Shown: piece by piece, positions 41,970 to 49,864 of the stretch | Position numbering within the stretch: the first letter of the stretch is position 1 | Layout of the letters: each line of letters opens with the position of its first letter | From: an uncultured Eubacteriales bacterium | Lineage (GTDB): Bacteria > Bacillota > Clostridia > Oscillospirales > Oscillospiraceae | Assembly (NCBI GenBank): GCA_949289455.1 | Contig: CASEOA010000097.1 | Coordinates: forward strand, 124,001-188,000 | Direction of reading: 5' to 3' | Length of the DNA stretch: 64,000 nt | Position numbers and translations under genes: made by a program | Notes under the pieces: model-generated | Database searches by the model: none | What the model was told of the DNA's origin: nothing | What the model saw: the letters and a program-made list of their open reading frames with translations, nothing else

Positions 41970-41996
41970 TTAGCACTCATCTCGTCTGAGTGCTAA
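41970..41996 (-). promoter_or_regulatory. CIRCE operator (HrcA binding site) of htpG
   Basis: TTAGCACTC (41970-41978), nine bases, GAGTGCTAA (41988-41996): a perfect consensus CIRCE. Four additional flanking bases on each side (AGCG/CGCT) extend the symmetry. It lies directly after the -10, where HrcA represses class I heat-shock genes. Confidence 0.97.
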
Positions 41997-42000
41997 CGCT

Positions 42001-42029
42001 ATCATAATCCTTCGCATGAAAAATTGCAA
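42001..42029 (-). promoter_or_regulatory. Sigma-A promoter of htpG
   Basis: Minus-strand TTGCAA (42024-42029), 17-base spacer, TATGAT (42001-42006). The start site falls at the edge of the CIRCE element. Confidence 0.8.
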
Positions 42030-42064
42030 GGGGGTTCAAGAAATGTTTACAATTCCCCCGCCCC

Positions 42065-42238
42065 TCACAGCCAGTTCAGCAGGGCGGCCACATAGGCCCG
42101 GAGCTTTTTGCCGGACGCCGCGCACAGGAGCACCAGCGCCAGCCCCAGCAGAAAGGCCCACAGATGATCCTCGGTGTACAGCCCGAACCCCAGCAGGGCC
42201 ACCCCCACCACGGCCATTCCCTTTTTCAGCCTGTCCAT
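42065..42238 (-). CDS. Small two-helix membrane protein
   Basis: 57 aa from ATG 42238 (GGGGGGAT upstream). Two hydrophobic helices (about 7-22, GMAVVGVALLGFGLY, and 26-42, LWAFLLGLALVLLCAAS), joined by YTEDH, then a basic loop GKKLR and a short amphipathic end. No family recognised. It starts 11 bases after the mnmE stop, so it is probably the last gene of the mnmE transcript. Confidence 0.65.
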   Translation of the reverse strand: MDRLKKGMAVVGVALLGFGLYTEDHLWAFLLGLALVLLCAASGKKLRAYVAALLNWL

Positions 42239-42248
42239 GGTATCCCCC

Positions 42249-43619
42249 CTATTTCCCCACGCAGAACCGCTCAAAGATCCGGGCGGTAATATCCTCCCGG
42301 ATGTTGGTCCCGGTGAGCTCGCCCAGGGCGGACAGGGCCTCCTCCACGTCGGTGAGGAGGGCGTCGGGGGTAACCCCCAACTCCAGGCTGGCCAACCCCC
42401 GGGCCACGCTGTCCAAAGCCCGCCGGGCGGCTTCCGCCTGCCGGGCGTTGGACAGCAGCTCCCCCGCCGCCCCGGTGCCGCCTGTGGGGAAGAACTCCGC
42501 CACCAACGCTCCCAGCCTGTCCAGACCCTGGCCGGTTTTGGCGCTCACCTCCACCACGGGAGGCATGGGCTCCAGCTCCAAGGCGGGGCAGGGAGCGGCG
42601 GACAGATCCTCCTTGGTCCACACCAGGATGGTGGGGGCTTGGGCCACGGCCTGCTTCAGCAGGGCCACGTCCTCCTCCCCCACCGGGGCGGAGCTGTCCC
42701 ACAGCACCAGGATGAGGGCGGCCTCCTCCAGGGCGGCACGGCTGCGCTCCACCCCCATGCGCTCCACCGCGTCGTCGGTGTCCCGGATACCGGCGGTGTC
42801 GATGAGCCGGAGGGCCACGCCCCCCAGCACACATCTGGCCTCCACCGTGTCCCGGGTGGTGCCGGGGATGTCGGTGACGATGGCCCGGTCATACCCCACC
42901 AGGGCGTTGAGCAGGGAGGACTTGCCGGCGTTGGGCCGTCCGATAAGCACGCAGGGCACCCCGCCGGCGATGTACTTTCCCCGGTCGTAAGTGGCCAGCA
43001 GGGCCTTCAGTTCCCCCTCCGCCTTGGCCAGCTCCTCCCGGATGGTGTCCGCCCGGAAGGGGTCAATGTCCTCGTCGGGGTAGTCCAGCACCGCGTGAAA
43101 GTGGGCCAGCAGATCCACCAGGCCGTCATAGATGGCGGCCACCCGGCGGCTCAGGGCCCCGGAGAGCTGGCCCGCCGCCTGACGGACGGCGGCAGGGGTC
43201 TCGGCGTCGATGAGGTCGGCCACCGCCTCGGCCTGGGTCAGGTCCAACCGGCCATTGAGGAAGGCCCGGCGGGTAAACTCCCCCGGCCCCGCCTGGCGGG
43301 CCCCCTGGGCAAAGAGGGCCTCCAGCCCCAAGGCCAGCACCGCGGGGGAGCCGTGGCACTGGAGCTCGGCGGTGTCCTCCCCGGTGTAGCTCCGGGGCCC
43401 CCGGCTGTAGGTGGCCAGGGCCTGGTCGATGGGGGCACCGGCGGGGCCGTACAGGGTGCCGTACACCAGGGCGTGGGGCGGGCAGTCCTCCAGGGCCTTC
43501 CCGCTGGCGGGGCGGAACACCGCCGAAACCGCCGAAACCGCCGCCGGCCCGCTGAGGCGCAGGATGCCGATGGCGCTGGGCACCGGCGGGGTGGCAATGG
43601 CGGCAATGGTATCGGACAT
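42249..43619 (-). CDS. mnmE: tRNA modification GTPase MnmE
   Basis: 456 aa from ATG 43619. With MnmG it puts a 5-carboxymethylaminomethyl (or taurine-like) group on the wobble U34. N-terminal tetrahydrofolate-binding domain (DTIAAIATPPVPSAIGILRLSG), then GTPase motifs G1 GRPNAGKSSLLNAL, G2/G3 TDIPGTTRD and DTAGIRDT, G4 TKED, and the C-terminal FCVGK (C-x-G-K) of the family. mnmG, usually next to it, is not in this window. The gene lies beside a DnaA-box-like cluster. Confidence 0.96.
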   Translation of the reverse strand: MSDTIAAIATPPVPSAIGILRLSGPAAVSAVSAVFRPASGKALEDCPPHALVYGTLYGPAGAPIDQALATYSRGPRSYTGEDTAELQCHGSPAVLALGLEALFAQGARQAGPGEFTRRAFLNGRLDLTQAEAVADLIDAETPAAVRQAAGQLSGALSRRVAAIYDGLVDLLAHFHAVLDYPDEDIDPFRADTIREELAKAEGELKALLATYDRGKYIAGGVPCVLIGRPNAGKSSLLNALVGYDRAIVTDIPGTTRDTVEARCVLGGVALRLIDTAGIRDTDDAVERMGVERSRAALEEAALILVLWDSSAPVGEEDVALLKQAVAQAPTILVWTKEDLSAAPCPALELEPMPPVVEVSAKTGQGLDRLGALVAEFFPTGGTGAAGELLSNARQAEAARRALDSVARGLASLELGVTPDALLTDVEEALSALGELTGTNIREDITARIFERFCVGK

Positions 43620-43723
43620 GGCGTATTCCTCCCTTTTGTCAAGGCCGGGTAAAACTTTGGCGATTCTGCCGTGGATTTTCCCCTTGACGTCTTTTATGTC
43701 ACCCATTCCATGAATATCCCATG

Positions 43724-43774
43724 TTTTCCACCGATGTGGACAAGTGTGGAAAACCCTGTGGACAATGTGGAAAA
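43724..43774. other. Cluster of DnaA-box-like 9-mers
   Basis: TTTTCCACC (43724-43732), TGTGGACAA (43735-43743), TGTGGAAAA (43745-43753), TGTGGACAA (43757-43765) and TGTGGAAAA (43766-43774). Read on the minus strand the last four are TTGTCCACA and TTTTCCACA, each one base from the DnaA box TTATCCACA. An A/T-rich stretch (about 43850-43905) follows. mnmE genes lie near oriC in Firmicutes, but no dnaA, rnpA or yidC is here. Confidence 0.5.
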
Positions 43775-43894
43775 CCCTCTGGGACATGGATTTTCCCAAC
43801 GGCAGGCCCAACTTCCCCTTGCATATGGTTTTGTATACACCCTGCCAAATGCAAATTCACGAAACAAAATTAAAATTAGCTTGCATAAAAATTT

Positions 43895-44524
43895 TTAATG
43901 TTTTTCCTCTGGAACCCCTTGCGCCCCCCGGTCCGCCATGATAGGATTACCCTGTGGTAAGCGGCACAGCCTCCGGGCCCGTTCCAGCAGCTTGGTGTAC
44001 ACCCCGTCCATCTGCCACTCCCGGGTGAGCTCCAGCAGCCGGTCCGCCGGCAGCCAGGCCACGCCGGTGTTTTCCCCCTCCCGATACCGGAGGGGGTCGG
44101 TTTCGTCGGCGGTGAGCAGGTAAGTCACGTTGAGATGCTGGTGGGCGGGCACCCATTGTCCCCGCTTCACATGGCCCCACACCGGCAGGATGTCCAGGGA
44201 GGCCGCAGCGGGGCTCAGGGGACGGACGTGCTCCACCCCAGTCTCCTCCCGCACCTCCCGCAGGGCCACCGCCAGCAGGTCCGGGTCGCCGTCGGCGTGG
44301 CCGCCGGTCCAGGCCCACACCCGGTACAGGTTGTGGTGGGCCATGAGCACCTTGGTGCAGTCGGCGTTGACCACAAAGCCGGAGGCGGTGAAGTGGGCGA
44401 TTTTGTTCTCCCGGGTCAGGATATCCCCGGGGAACCGCCGGAGATAGTCCAGGATCATCGCCTTGTCCCCCGCCTCCTGCGGAGTCTGGGGCACATAGGC
44501 GGCTACCTCGTCCAGATACCTCAT
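43895..44524 (-). CDS. NUDIX hydrolase
   Basis: 209 aa. The NUDIX box is GGHADGDPDLLAVALREVREE, with TGV following. The usual first glutamate (G-x5-E) is a proline here while the metal-binding REVxEE is intact, a variation seen in some mutant-sugar/CoA-type members, so activity is likely but its substrate is not predictable. LMAHHNLYRVWAWTGG and GVAWLPADRLLEL support the family. Its ATG overlaps the folA stop, making it the last gene of thyA-folA-nudix; hydrolysis of a folate or nucleotide by-product is a reasonable guess. Confidence 0.88.
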   Translation of the reverse strand: MRYLDEVAAYVPQTPQEAGDKAMILDYLRRFPGDILTRENKIAHFTASGFVVNADCTKVLMAHHNLYRVWAWTGGHADGDPDLLAVALREVREETGVEHVRPLSPAAASLDILPVWGHVKRGQWVPAHQHLNVTYLLTADETDPLRYREGENTGVAWLPADRLLELTREWQMDGVYTKLLERARRLCRLPQGNPIMADRGAQGVPEEKH

Positions 44525-45000
44525 GTTACCCTCTCATAGGTCACATACCGGAAGCGCAGGCCCTCATGCTCCTGCCAGTCCCCCTCTTCGGTCACAGTCC
44601 AGGCCGGGTCGGCGTCCAGGTCGGGGAAATAGGCATCGGCGGGCCAGCTCTTGTCGATTTTGGTGATAAAGGCCCGGTCACAGCAGGGCAGCAGGGCTCG
44701 GTACACGCTCTCCCCCCCGATGACGAAGGCGTCCGCCGGGGCGGCGGAGCACAGGCTGTCCAGGTCGTGGAACACCCGGGCCCCCTCCGGGGCGAAATCG
44801 GGGTTCCGGGACAGGATCAGGTTGGCCCGGTTCTTCAACGGCCGTCCGCCGGGGAAGGTGGCCAGGGTCTTGCGGCCCAGAATAACCGCGTGGCCGGTGG
44901 TAAGGGCCTGGAACCGCTTCAGATCGGCGGGGATGTAACACAGCTGATCCCCGTCCTTGCCAATGGCCCAGTTCTGGTCCACCGCCGCAATGAGATTCAT
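44521..45000 (-). CDS. folA: Dihydrofolate reductase
   Basis: 159 aa, standard length. It reduces dihydrofolate with NADPH. NLIAAVDQNWAIGKDGDQLCYIPADLKRF holds the family pocket (AID-N-IG--G-LPW, with CYIP in place of LPWH). HAVILGRKTLATFPGGRPL and AFVIGGESVYRALLP are the NADPH-binding motifs. It follows thyA by 12 bp, the usual pairing because ThyA makes dihydrofolate. It overlaps the next gene by four bases. Confidence 0.95.
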   Translation of the reverse strand: MNLIAAVDQNWAIGKDGDQLCYIPADLKRFQALTTGHAVILGRKTLATFPGGRPLKNRANLILSRNPDFAPEGARVFHDLDSLCSAAPADAFVIGGESVYRALLPCCDRAFITKIDKSWPADAYFPDLDADPAWTVTEEGDWQEHEGLRFRYVTYERVT

Positions 45001-45012
45001 CCCAATCCCTCC

Positions 45013-45843
45013 TTATACCGCCACCGGGATGGGCTGATCCAGGGTGTGGAACTGATAGCCCTCCAGCCGGAAGCTGTCCTTGGTAAAGGAATAGAAGTCG
45101 GTGACGGACGGGTCCATCCACAGCTTGGGGGCCTCATAGGGGGCGCGGGAGATGAGCTCCTCCACCACCGGCACATGGCGGTCATAGATGTGGGCGTCGG
45201 CGATGACGTGGACCAGCTCCCCCGCCTCCAGGCCGGACACCTGGGCCAGCATGTGGACCAGGGCGGCGTACTGCATCACGTTCCAGCCGTTGGCGGTGAG
45301 CATGTCCTGGGACCGCTGGTTGAGGATGGCGTTGAGGGTGCGCCCGCTGACGTTGAAGGTCATGGAGTAGGCGCAGGGGTAGAGGGCCATCTCGTGGAGG
45401 TCGTGGTGGTTGTAGAGATTGGTCATGATCCGGCGGGAGGCCGGATTGTGCTTCAAATCGTAGAGCACCCGGTCCACCTGGTCGAACATACCCTCGGCGT
45501 ACTGGTGTTTCACCCCCAGCTGATAGCCGTAGGCCTTGCCGATGGAGCCGTTCTCGTCGGCCCAGGCGTCCCAGATGTGGCTGTTCAGGTCGTGGATATT
45601 GTTGGACTTTTTCTGCCAGATCCACAGCACCTCGTCCACCGCGCTCTTGAAGGCCATCCGCCGGATGGTCTGGACGGGGAACTCCTCCCGCAGGTCGTAC
45701 CGGTTGACAATGCCAAATTTCTTCACCGTATGGGCGGGGGCGCCGTCCTCCCACCGGGGGCGGACCTGCTGATCGGTGTCCCACACCCCGTGGGAGAGGA
45801 TGTCCTTGCAATTTTGAATAAACAGCTCGTCGGCGCGGCTCAT
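45013..45843 (-). CDS. thyA: Thymidylate synthase
   Basis: 276 aa. It methylates dUMP with methylene-THF. Signatures: RWEDGAPAHTVKKFG, FKSAVDEVLWIWQKKSN, the active-site Cys in MALYPCAYSMTFNV, QRSQDMLTANGWN (nucleotide binding: R-x-S-D-x(2)-L-G-x-P-F-N family version) and VIADAHIYDRHV. Its active-site neighbourhood (YPC-A) differs from E. coli LPPC-H, a form known in Bacillus phages and clostridia. First gene of thyA-folA-nudix. Confidence 0.95.
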   Translation of the reverse strand: MSRADELFIQNCKDILSHGVWDTDQQVRPRWEDGAPAHTVKKFGIVNRYDLREEFPVQTIRRMAFKSAVDEVLWIWQKKSNNIHDLNSHIWDAWADENGSIGKAYGYQLGVKHQYAEGMFDQVDRVLYDLKHNPASRRIMTNLYNHHDLHEMALYPCAYSMTFNVSGRTLNAILNQRSQDMLTANGWNVMQYAALVHMLAQVSGLEAGELVHVIADAHIYDRHVPVVEELISRAPYEAPKLWMDPSVTDFYSFTKDSFRLEGYQFHTLDQPIPVAV

Positions 45844-45915
45844 AGCGTACCTCCATTTATCTACGCGGTTTGCGTTTCTTATTTATTATTTTCTATCAGG
45901 AGTGTGACCAGTACC

Positions 45916-46482
45916 ATGAACGATGCACCCGCTTCCGGCTCCGCCACCACATCCCATCAGTTTCGTTTTCACATCGGCCTGCGCAACCTGAAAACCGCCC
46001 TGTCCGCCTCCCTGTGCGCCCTGCTCTACTACTTCTTCCTCAGCGAGCGCAACCCCACCTTCGCCTGTATCGGGGCCATCTTCGGCATGGGGGCCAACAT
46101 GGACCACTCCAAGCTCCACGGCGGCAACCGGCTCTTCGGCACCATCATCGGCGGCCTGCTGGGCATGGGCCTGTTCCGCATCTACCTGATCTTCTACCCC
46201 GACGGGGAGAGCCGGCTGCTGCTGGTGCCCCTGCTGTTCGTGGGGGTGGTAATCCTCATCATCCTGGCCCAGTTCTTCTGGGTGGGGGCGGTGCAGCCCG
46301 GCGGCGTGGTGCTGTGCATCGTGCTCTTCAACACCCCGGTGGACACCTATGTGTCCTACGCCATGGACCGAATGTTTGACACCGGCGTGGGGGTGGCCAT
46401 GTCCCTGCTCATCAACTATCTCCTGCCCCGGGAGCGGCTGGAGCCCTGGGTGGAGAAGTTCAAGGCAAAATTCCAGCGGTAA
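45916..46482 (+). CDS. Aromatic acid exporter family (FUSC/ArAE-like) membrane protein
   Basis: 188 aa from ATG 45916 (AGGAG upstream). It has about five membrane helices: LKTALSASLCALLYYFFL, FACIGAIFGMGANM, IGGLLGMGLFRIYLIF, LLLVPLLFVGVVILIILAQFFW, VVLCIVLFNTPV. The N-terminal RNLKTALSASLCALL is the typical start of the aromatic-acid exporter N-domain; SKLHGGNRLFGTIIGGLLG is the second motif. It is half the length of full ArAE proteins, without the C-terminal soluble domain, and may dimerise. Substrate unknown; divergent from thyA. Confidence 0.8.
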   Translation: MNDAPASGSATTSHQFRFHIGLRNLKTALSASLCALLYYFFLSERNPTFACIGAIFGMGANMDHSKLHGGNRLFGTIIGGLLGMGLFRIYLIFYPDGESRLLLVPLLFVGVVILIILAQFFWVGAVQPGGVVLCIVLFNTPVDTYVSYAMDRMFDTGVGVAMSLLINYLLPRERLEPWVEKFKAKFQR

Positions 46483-46528
46483 GCGCCAGGGGATGAGGGG
46501 GCTAAACGGCCTCCGCATTCCGGGGCGC

Positions 46529-47818
46529 TTACAGCAAAATTTCACCCAACAGGCCTTCCCCGTGAAGACCTGTTATTTTCACATCCCGGATCACGTTGTG
46601 CAATCCCTGGCCGGGGACGAACACCTCGGTGTAGTTGGGGGCGTGGCCCCGCCACAGGCCCTCCTTCTCCTCCTCAAAGAGCACCGGCAAAGTCTCCCCC
46701 ACCCAGCGCTCCAGCCAGGTCTGGTGCATGGCCCGGGCTACCTCCCCCGCCCGGTGGGCCCGCTCCTCCTTCACAGCGTTGGAGCACTGGTCCGCCATGG
46801 CGGCGGCGGGGGTGCCGGAGCGGCGGGAGTAGGGGAAGATGTGCATGGCGGAAAAGGCGCACTGTTTGATAAAGTCCAGGGTCTGGGAAAACTCCTCCTC
46901 GGTCTCCCCAGGGAATCCCACAATGAGGTCGGTGGTGATGCCCGGGCGGTCAAAGTATTCTCTGAGTAATCTGACACTCTCATCATACCGGGCGGTATCA
47001 TATTTCCGGTTCATCCGCTGTAACACGCTGTCACAGCCCGACTGCATGGACAGGTGGAAGTGGGGGCACAGGTTGGGGAGGGCCGCCCCCCGGCGGCAAA
47101 AGTCCTCGGTGATGGTGCGGGGCTCCAGGGAGCCCAGCCGCACCCGGCACTCCGGGGCGGCGGCGCACACCGCCTCAATGAGGTCGGTCAGCTCCGGCCT
47201 GCCCGGCAAATCCCGCCCCCAGGAGGAGATCTCAATGCCGGTGAGCACCAGCTCTTTGTACCCCTCGTCCGCCAGCTTGGCGGCCTGGGCGGCGGCCTCG
47301 GCGGCAGGCAGGGAGCGGATAGGCCCCCGGGCGTAGGGGATGATGCAGTAGGAACAGAAGTTGACGCAGCCGTCCTCCACCTTCAGCATGGCCCGGGTGC
47401 GGCCCTCCAGCCCCCCGGCGGGGAGCCGCTCGAAGGTGCGGCGGCGGAGGGCGTCGTCCACCGCCACCACCTGACCCCCGTCGGGGCTCAGGGCCTCCAG
47501 CCGGTCGAGGAAACCCATCCGGTCGTTGGTACCCATCACCAGGTCCACCTCCAGGGCCTCCACCGCCTGGGGATCGGTCTGGGCGTAGCAGCCGCACACC
47601 GCCACAATGGCGTGAGGGGAGCGCTTGCGGGCCTGGCGGATCATCTGCCGGGACTTTTTGTCGCTGACGGCGGTGACGGTACAGGTATTGATGATGTAGG
47701 CGTCGGCCTCCCCGTCGAAGGGCACCAGGGTGTGGCCCCGGCGGGTGAGCTCGGCCTCCATGGCCTGGGTCTCGTACTGGTTGACCTTGCAGCCCAGGGT
47801 GTAGATGGCAGCGCGCAT
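46529..47818 (-). CDS. mtaB: tRNA threonylcarbamoyladenosine methylthiotransferase MtaB
   Basis: 429 aa from ATG 47818. It converts t6A37 into ms2t6A using two 4Fe-4S clusters. Domains: N-terminal MTTase (AIYTLGCKVNQYETQAM, CTVTAVSDKKSRQ, AVCGCYAQTDP: three cysteines for the auxiliary cluster), radical SAM (CVNFCSYCIIPYARGP, with C-x3-C-x2-C), VLTGIEISSWG, and a C-terminal TRAM domain (RWVGETLPVLFEEEKEG). Isolated gene between an exporter-like gene and the HPr-like gene. Confidence 0.95.
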   Translation of the reverse strand: MRAAIYTLGCKVNQYETQAMEAELTRRGHTLVPFDGEADAYIINTCTVTAVSDKKSRQMIRQARKRSPHAIVAVCGCYAQTDPQAVEALEVDLVMGTNDRMGFLDRLEALSPDGGQVVAVDDALRRRTFERLPAGGLEGRTRAMLKVEDGCVNFCSYCIIPYARGPIRSLPAAEAAAQAAKLADEGYKELVLTGIEISSWGRDLPGRPELTDLIEAVCAAAPECRVRLGSLEPRTITEDFCRRGAALPNLCPHFHLSMQSGCDSVLQRMNRKYDTARYDESVRLLREYFDRPGITTDLIVGFPGETEEEFSQTLDFIKQCAFSAMHIFPYSRRSGTPAAAMADQCSNAVKEERAHRAGEVARAMHQTWLERWVGETLPVLFEEEKEGLWRGHAPNYTEVFVPGQGLHNVIRDVKITGLHGEGLLGEILL

Positions 47819-47962
47819 AGGAATTCCTCTCCGTGGGTGCTTTCCTGTTGAAAAAAGCCCCACCTGTGACTATAATAAAACTAAAAGCAAATATGGTGCT
47901 TTCCCTATTATACGGGTTCTGTGCCGTATTTCAAGTTAAAAATCCGCTCCAGGAGGTGCCCC

Positions 47963-48199
47963 ATGTCAGAATTTCAGGTCTCTCTGGCCTCCATTGAGGA
48001 GGTCCGCCAATTTGTCAACGCCGCCACCCGCTCCCCCTGCGAGGTGGACGTATGCGCCGGCCGCTATGTGGTGGACGGTAAATCCATTATGGGGCTGTTC
48101 TCCCTGGACCTCTCCCACCCGGTGACCGTCCGGGTCCACGGCGGAGAGGGCGACCGGGTGGCCTTCCGCCAGGCGGTGGAGGCCCTGTTGGCCAGGTGA
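47963..48199 (+). CDS. HPr-like protein lacking the phosphorylatable histidine
   Basis: 78 aa. FVNAATRSPCEVDVCAGRYVVDGKSIMGLFSLDLSHPVTVRV is the HPr fold around the serine-46-type region (SIMGLFSL), but the usual RPAT or GxHARPA histidine-15 motif is absent, the N-terminus reading LASIEEVRQFVNAAT. It cannot relay phosphate in the PTS by the normal route, but the serine region may still be a target of HPr kinase, as for Crh. Start at ATG 47963 behind AGGAGG. Function is probably regulatory; this is inference. A terminator follows. Confidence 0.8.
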   Translation: MSEFQVSLASIEEVRQFVNAATRSPCEVDVCAGRYVVDGKSIMGLFSLDLSHPVTVRVHGGEGDRVAFRQAVEALLAR

Positions 48200-48202
48200 C
48201 GC

Positions 48203-48240
48203 AAAGGGACGCGCCGGGATAGCTCCGGCGCGTCCTTTTT
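48203..48240. terminator. Terminator between the HPr-like and radical SAM genes
   Basis: GGACGCGCCGG and CCGGCGCGTCC arms around GATAGCT, then five T on the plus strand; the complement has CTTTG on the minus side, so the convergent gene may use it too. Confidence 0.85.
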
Positions 48241-48857
48241 CAGTCCTCGATGTAGGCCCGTACCCGAAGGGCGGCGCCCAGAGACTCCGCCATGGCCCGG
48301 CAGCGGGCGATCTCCTCCGGGGTCTTGTCCTTGTCCACGATGGTCATCACCACCTGGGGCACGTGGGCGGCGGCCTTCCGGGTGAAGTCCAGCATGGCCT
48401 CCCAGGCCCTCTCCCCGTCCCTGGGCCGGGTGACAGCGCAGTATTCCTCCGCCGTTGAGCCGTTGAGGGAGATGGAGAGGGTGTCGATCCGCCCGGTCAA
48501 TTCTGGGGTCACGTCCCGGCCGTGGATCAGATTGGCGTGGCCGTTGGTGTTGATACGCACCGGGGGCAGGTTTTGTACCTGCTCCCTCAGCCGGTCCACC
48601 AGCCACAGGATGTCCTCCACCCGGTACATGGGCTCCCCGAAGCCGCAGAACACCAGCTCCCGGTACTGGGAATAGTCCCGGGAGAGCAGGTCGGCCAGGG
48701 CCTCCTCCCGGCTGGGTTCGTGGTCCAGCCACAGGTCATCGGCGTAGATGGACCCCTTGTGGCCGTTGTGCCGCAGGCAAAAGACGCAGGCACAGTCGCA
48801 CTTGTTGGTGAGGTTCACGTACAAAGCGCCCTCATATTCGTAGGAAATGGTCTCCAT
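48240..48857 (-). CDS. TatD-associated radical SAM protein
   Basis: 205 aa. NLTNKCDCACVFCLRHNG supplies the CxxxCxxC radical SAM cluster, followed by ELVFCGFGEPMYR and VRINTNGHANLI typical of the superfamily. It matches the TIGR04038-type group that occurs next to tatD and is short, without a SPASM or auxiliary domain visible. Its ATG lies 34 bases after the tatD stop on the same strand. Substrate unknown; the repeated pairing suggests a shared maturation or quality-control task with TatD. Confidence 0.85.
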   Translation of the reverse strand: METISYEYEGALYVNLTNKCDCACVFCLRHNGHKGSIYADDLWLDHEPSREEALADLLSRDYSQYRELVFCGFGEPMYRVEDILWLVDRLREQVQNLPPVRINTNGHANLIHGRDVTPELTGRIDTLSISLNGSTAEEYCAVTRPRDGERAWEAMLDFTRKAAAHVPQVVMTIVDKDKTPEEIARCRAMAESLGAALRVRAYIED

Positions 48858-48890
48858 AAAATCAACTCCTTTTCACGGGCTCCCGGGGCG

Positions 48891-49658
48891 TCAGCTTATC
48901 CCAAAAAACCGTTTGCCATTCTCCAGGGTGGCCACCAGCACCTCCACAGGGGTCAGGCCCTTCAGCTGGGCCACCTTCTCCGCCATCAGGGGGATGAGGG
49001 TGGAGTCGCACCGGCGGCCCCGGTAGGGCTCGGGGGCCATGTAGGGGGCGTCGGTCTCCAGCATGAGCCGGTCCAGAGGGAGCCAGGTGAGGATCTCCGG
49101 GGCCCGGCGGGCGTTTTGGAAGGTGATGTTGCCGGTGAAGGAGAGCATCCAGCCCCAGTCCACCGCCCGTTTGGCGTCCTCCGGCCCCAGGGCGCAGCAG
49201 TGGAACACCCCCCGGGCGTTGGGGTGGGCCTTTACGATGTCCATGCAGTCCTTGTGGGCGTCCCGGTCGTGGACGATGACGGGCAGGTCCAGCTCCTCCG
49301 CCAGGGAGAGCTGGGCGTCAAAAAAGTCCCGGGACCGGGCCCGGTCCTCCGGGGTCTTGACCCAGTAATAATCCAGGCCGATCTCCCCCACCGCCACGCA
49401 CTTTTCTTGGCCGCACAGGGCCTTCACCTGGTCCAGCTGGGCCAGACTGGCCCCCTCCAGGTTTTCCGGGTGGAAGCCGGCGGCAAAGTAGAGGTAGGGA
49501 TACCGCTCCGCCAGGGCCTGGGACTGCCGGGAGGATTCCAGGTCGCAGCCGGGGCACACCACCAGGTCCACCCCCCTGCCCGGCAGGGCGGAGAGCAGGG
49601 CGTCCCGGTCGGCGTCAAAGGCGGAATCGTAATAATGGGCGTGGGTATCAAAGATCAT
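48891..49658 (-). CDS. tatD: TatD family metal-dependent deoxyribonuclease
   Basis: 255 aa. Amidohydrolase-type barrel with FDTHAHYYDSAF (HxH metal ligands), VAVGEIGLDYYW (Glu), LPVIVHDRDAH (His), NARGVFHCCAL and LMLETDAPYMAP (final Asp). TatD proteins are 3'-5' exonucleases or DNases active in DNA repair and apoptosis-like degradation; RNA and D-aminoacyl-tRNA activities are reported for some relatives. It is followed by the radical SAM partner gene. Upstream is divergent to the fluoride-riboswitch gene. Confidence 0.93.
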   Translation of the reverse strand: MIFDTHAHYYDSAFDADRDALLSALPGRGVDLVVCPGCDLESSRQSQALAERYPYLYFAAGFHPENLEGASLAQLDQVKALCGQEKCVAVGEIGLDYYWVKTPEDRARSRDFFDAQLSLAEELDLPVIVHDRDAHKDCMDIVKAHPNARGVFHCCALGPEDAKRAVDWGWMLSFTGNITFQNARRAPEILTWLPLDRLMLETDAPYMAPEPYRGRRCDSTLIPLMAEKVAQLKGLTPVEVLVATLENGKRFFGIS

Positions 49659-49706
49659 AGGGGCCTCCCGCTGTGTTTTTTCTCATCATACTCCCTTTTT
49701 CCCCTG

Positions 49707-49735
49707 TTGACAAGGGGTAGGCCCTGTGATATACT
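49707..49735 (+). promoter_or_regulatory. Consensus sigma-A promoter of the antiporter gene
   Basis: Perfect TTGACA (49707-49712), 17-base spacer, TATACT (49730-49735). Transcription starts just before the riboswitch. Confidence 0.85.
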
Positions 49736-49744
49736 GCCGCTGTG

Positions 49745-49806
49745 ATACGGGGATGAGGTCCTCCCGGGGCGCAAGCCCGAACCGCCGTCTGGCTGATGAC
49801 TTCTGC
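49745..49806 (+). ncRNA. Fluoride riboswitch (crcB motif)
   Basis: GGGGATGAGGTCCTCC, a hairpin (CGGGGCGCAAGCCCG), AACCGCC, then GGCTGATGACTTCTGCA. This is the crcB-motif order: GATG, short stem, AAnCGCC, pairing GGC, CUGAUGAC with a closing CUUCUGCA. It starts within a few bases of the predicted transcript 5' end. A CTGCAA/TTGCAG hairpin and a T-run (about 49829-49836) follow, suitable for an expression platform. Fluoride riboswitches are known upstream of antiporters such as NhaK as well as crcB and ericF. Confidence 0.9.
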
Positions 49807-49864
49807 AAATTGTTGCAGGGGGCATTGGCTTTTTTTGTGCCCGCCCCCGGAGAGGAATGATGTT

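Noticed and set aside
43620..43894. Chromosomal origin itself
   Set aside because: DnaA-box-like repeats occur, but dnaA, dnaN, rnpA and rpmH are not adjacent and the boxes are each one base off consensus, so it is reported only as a possible DnaA cluster.
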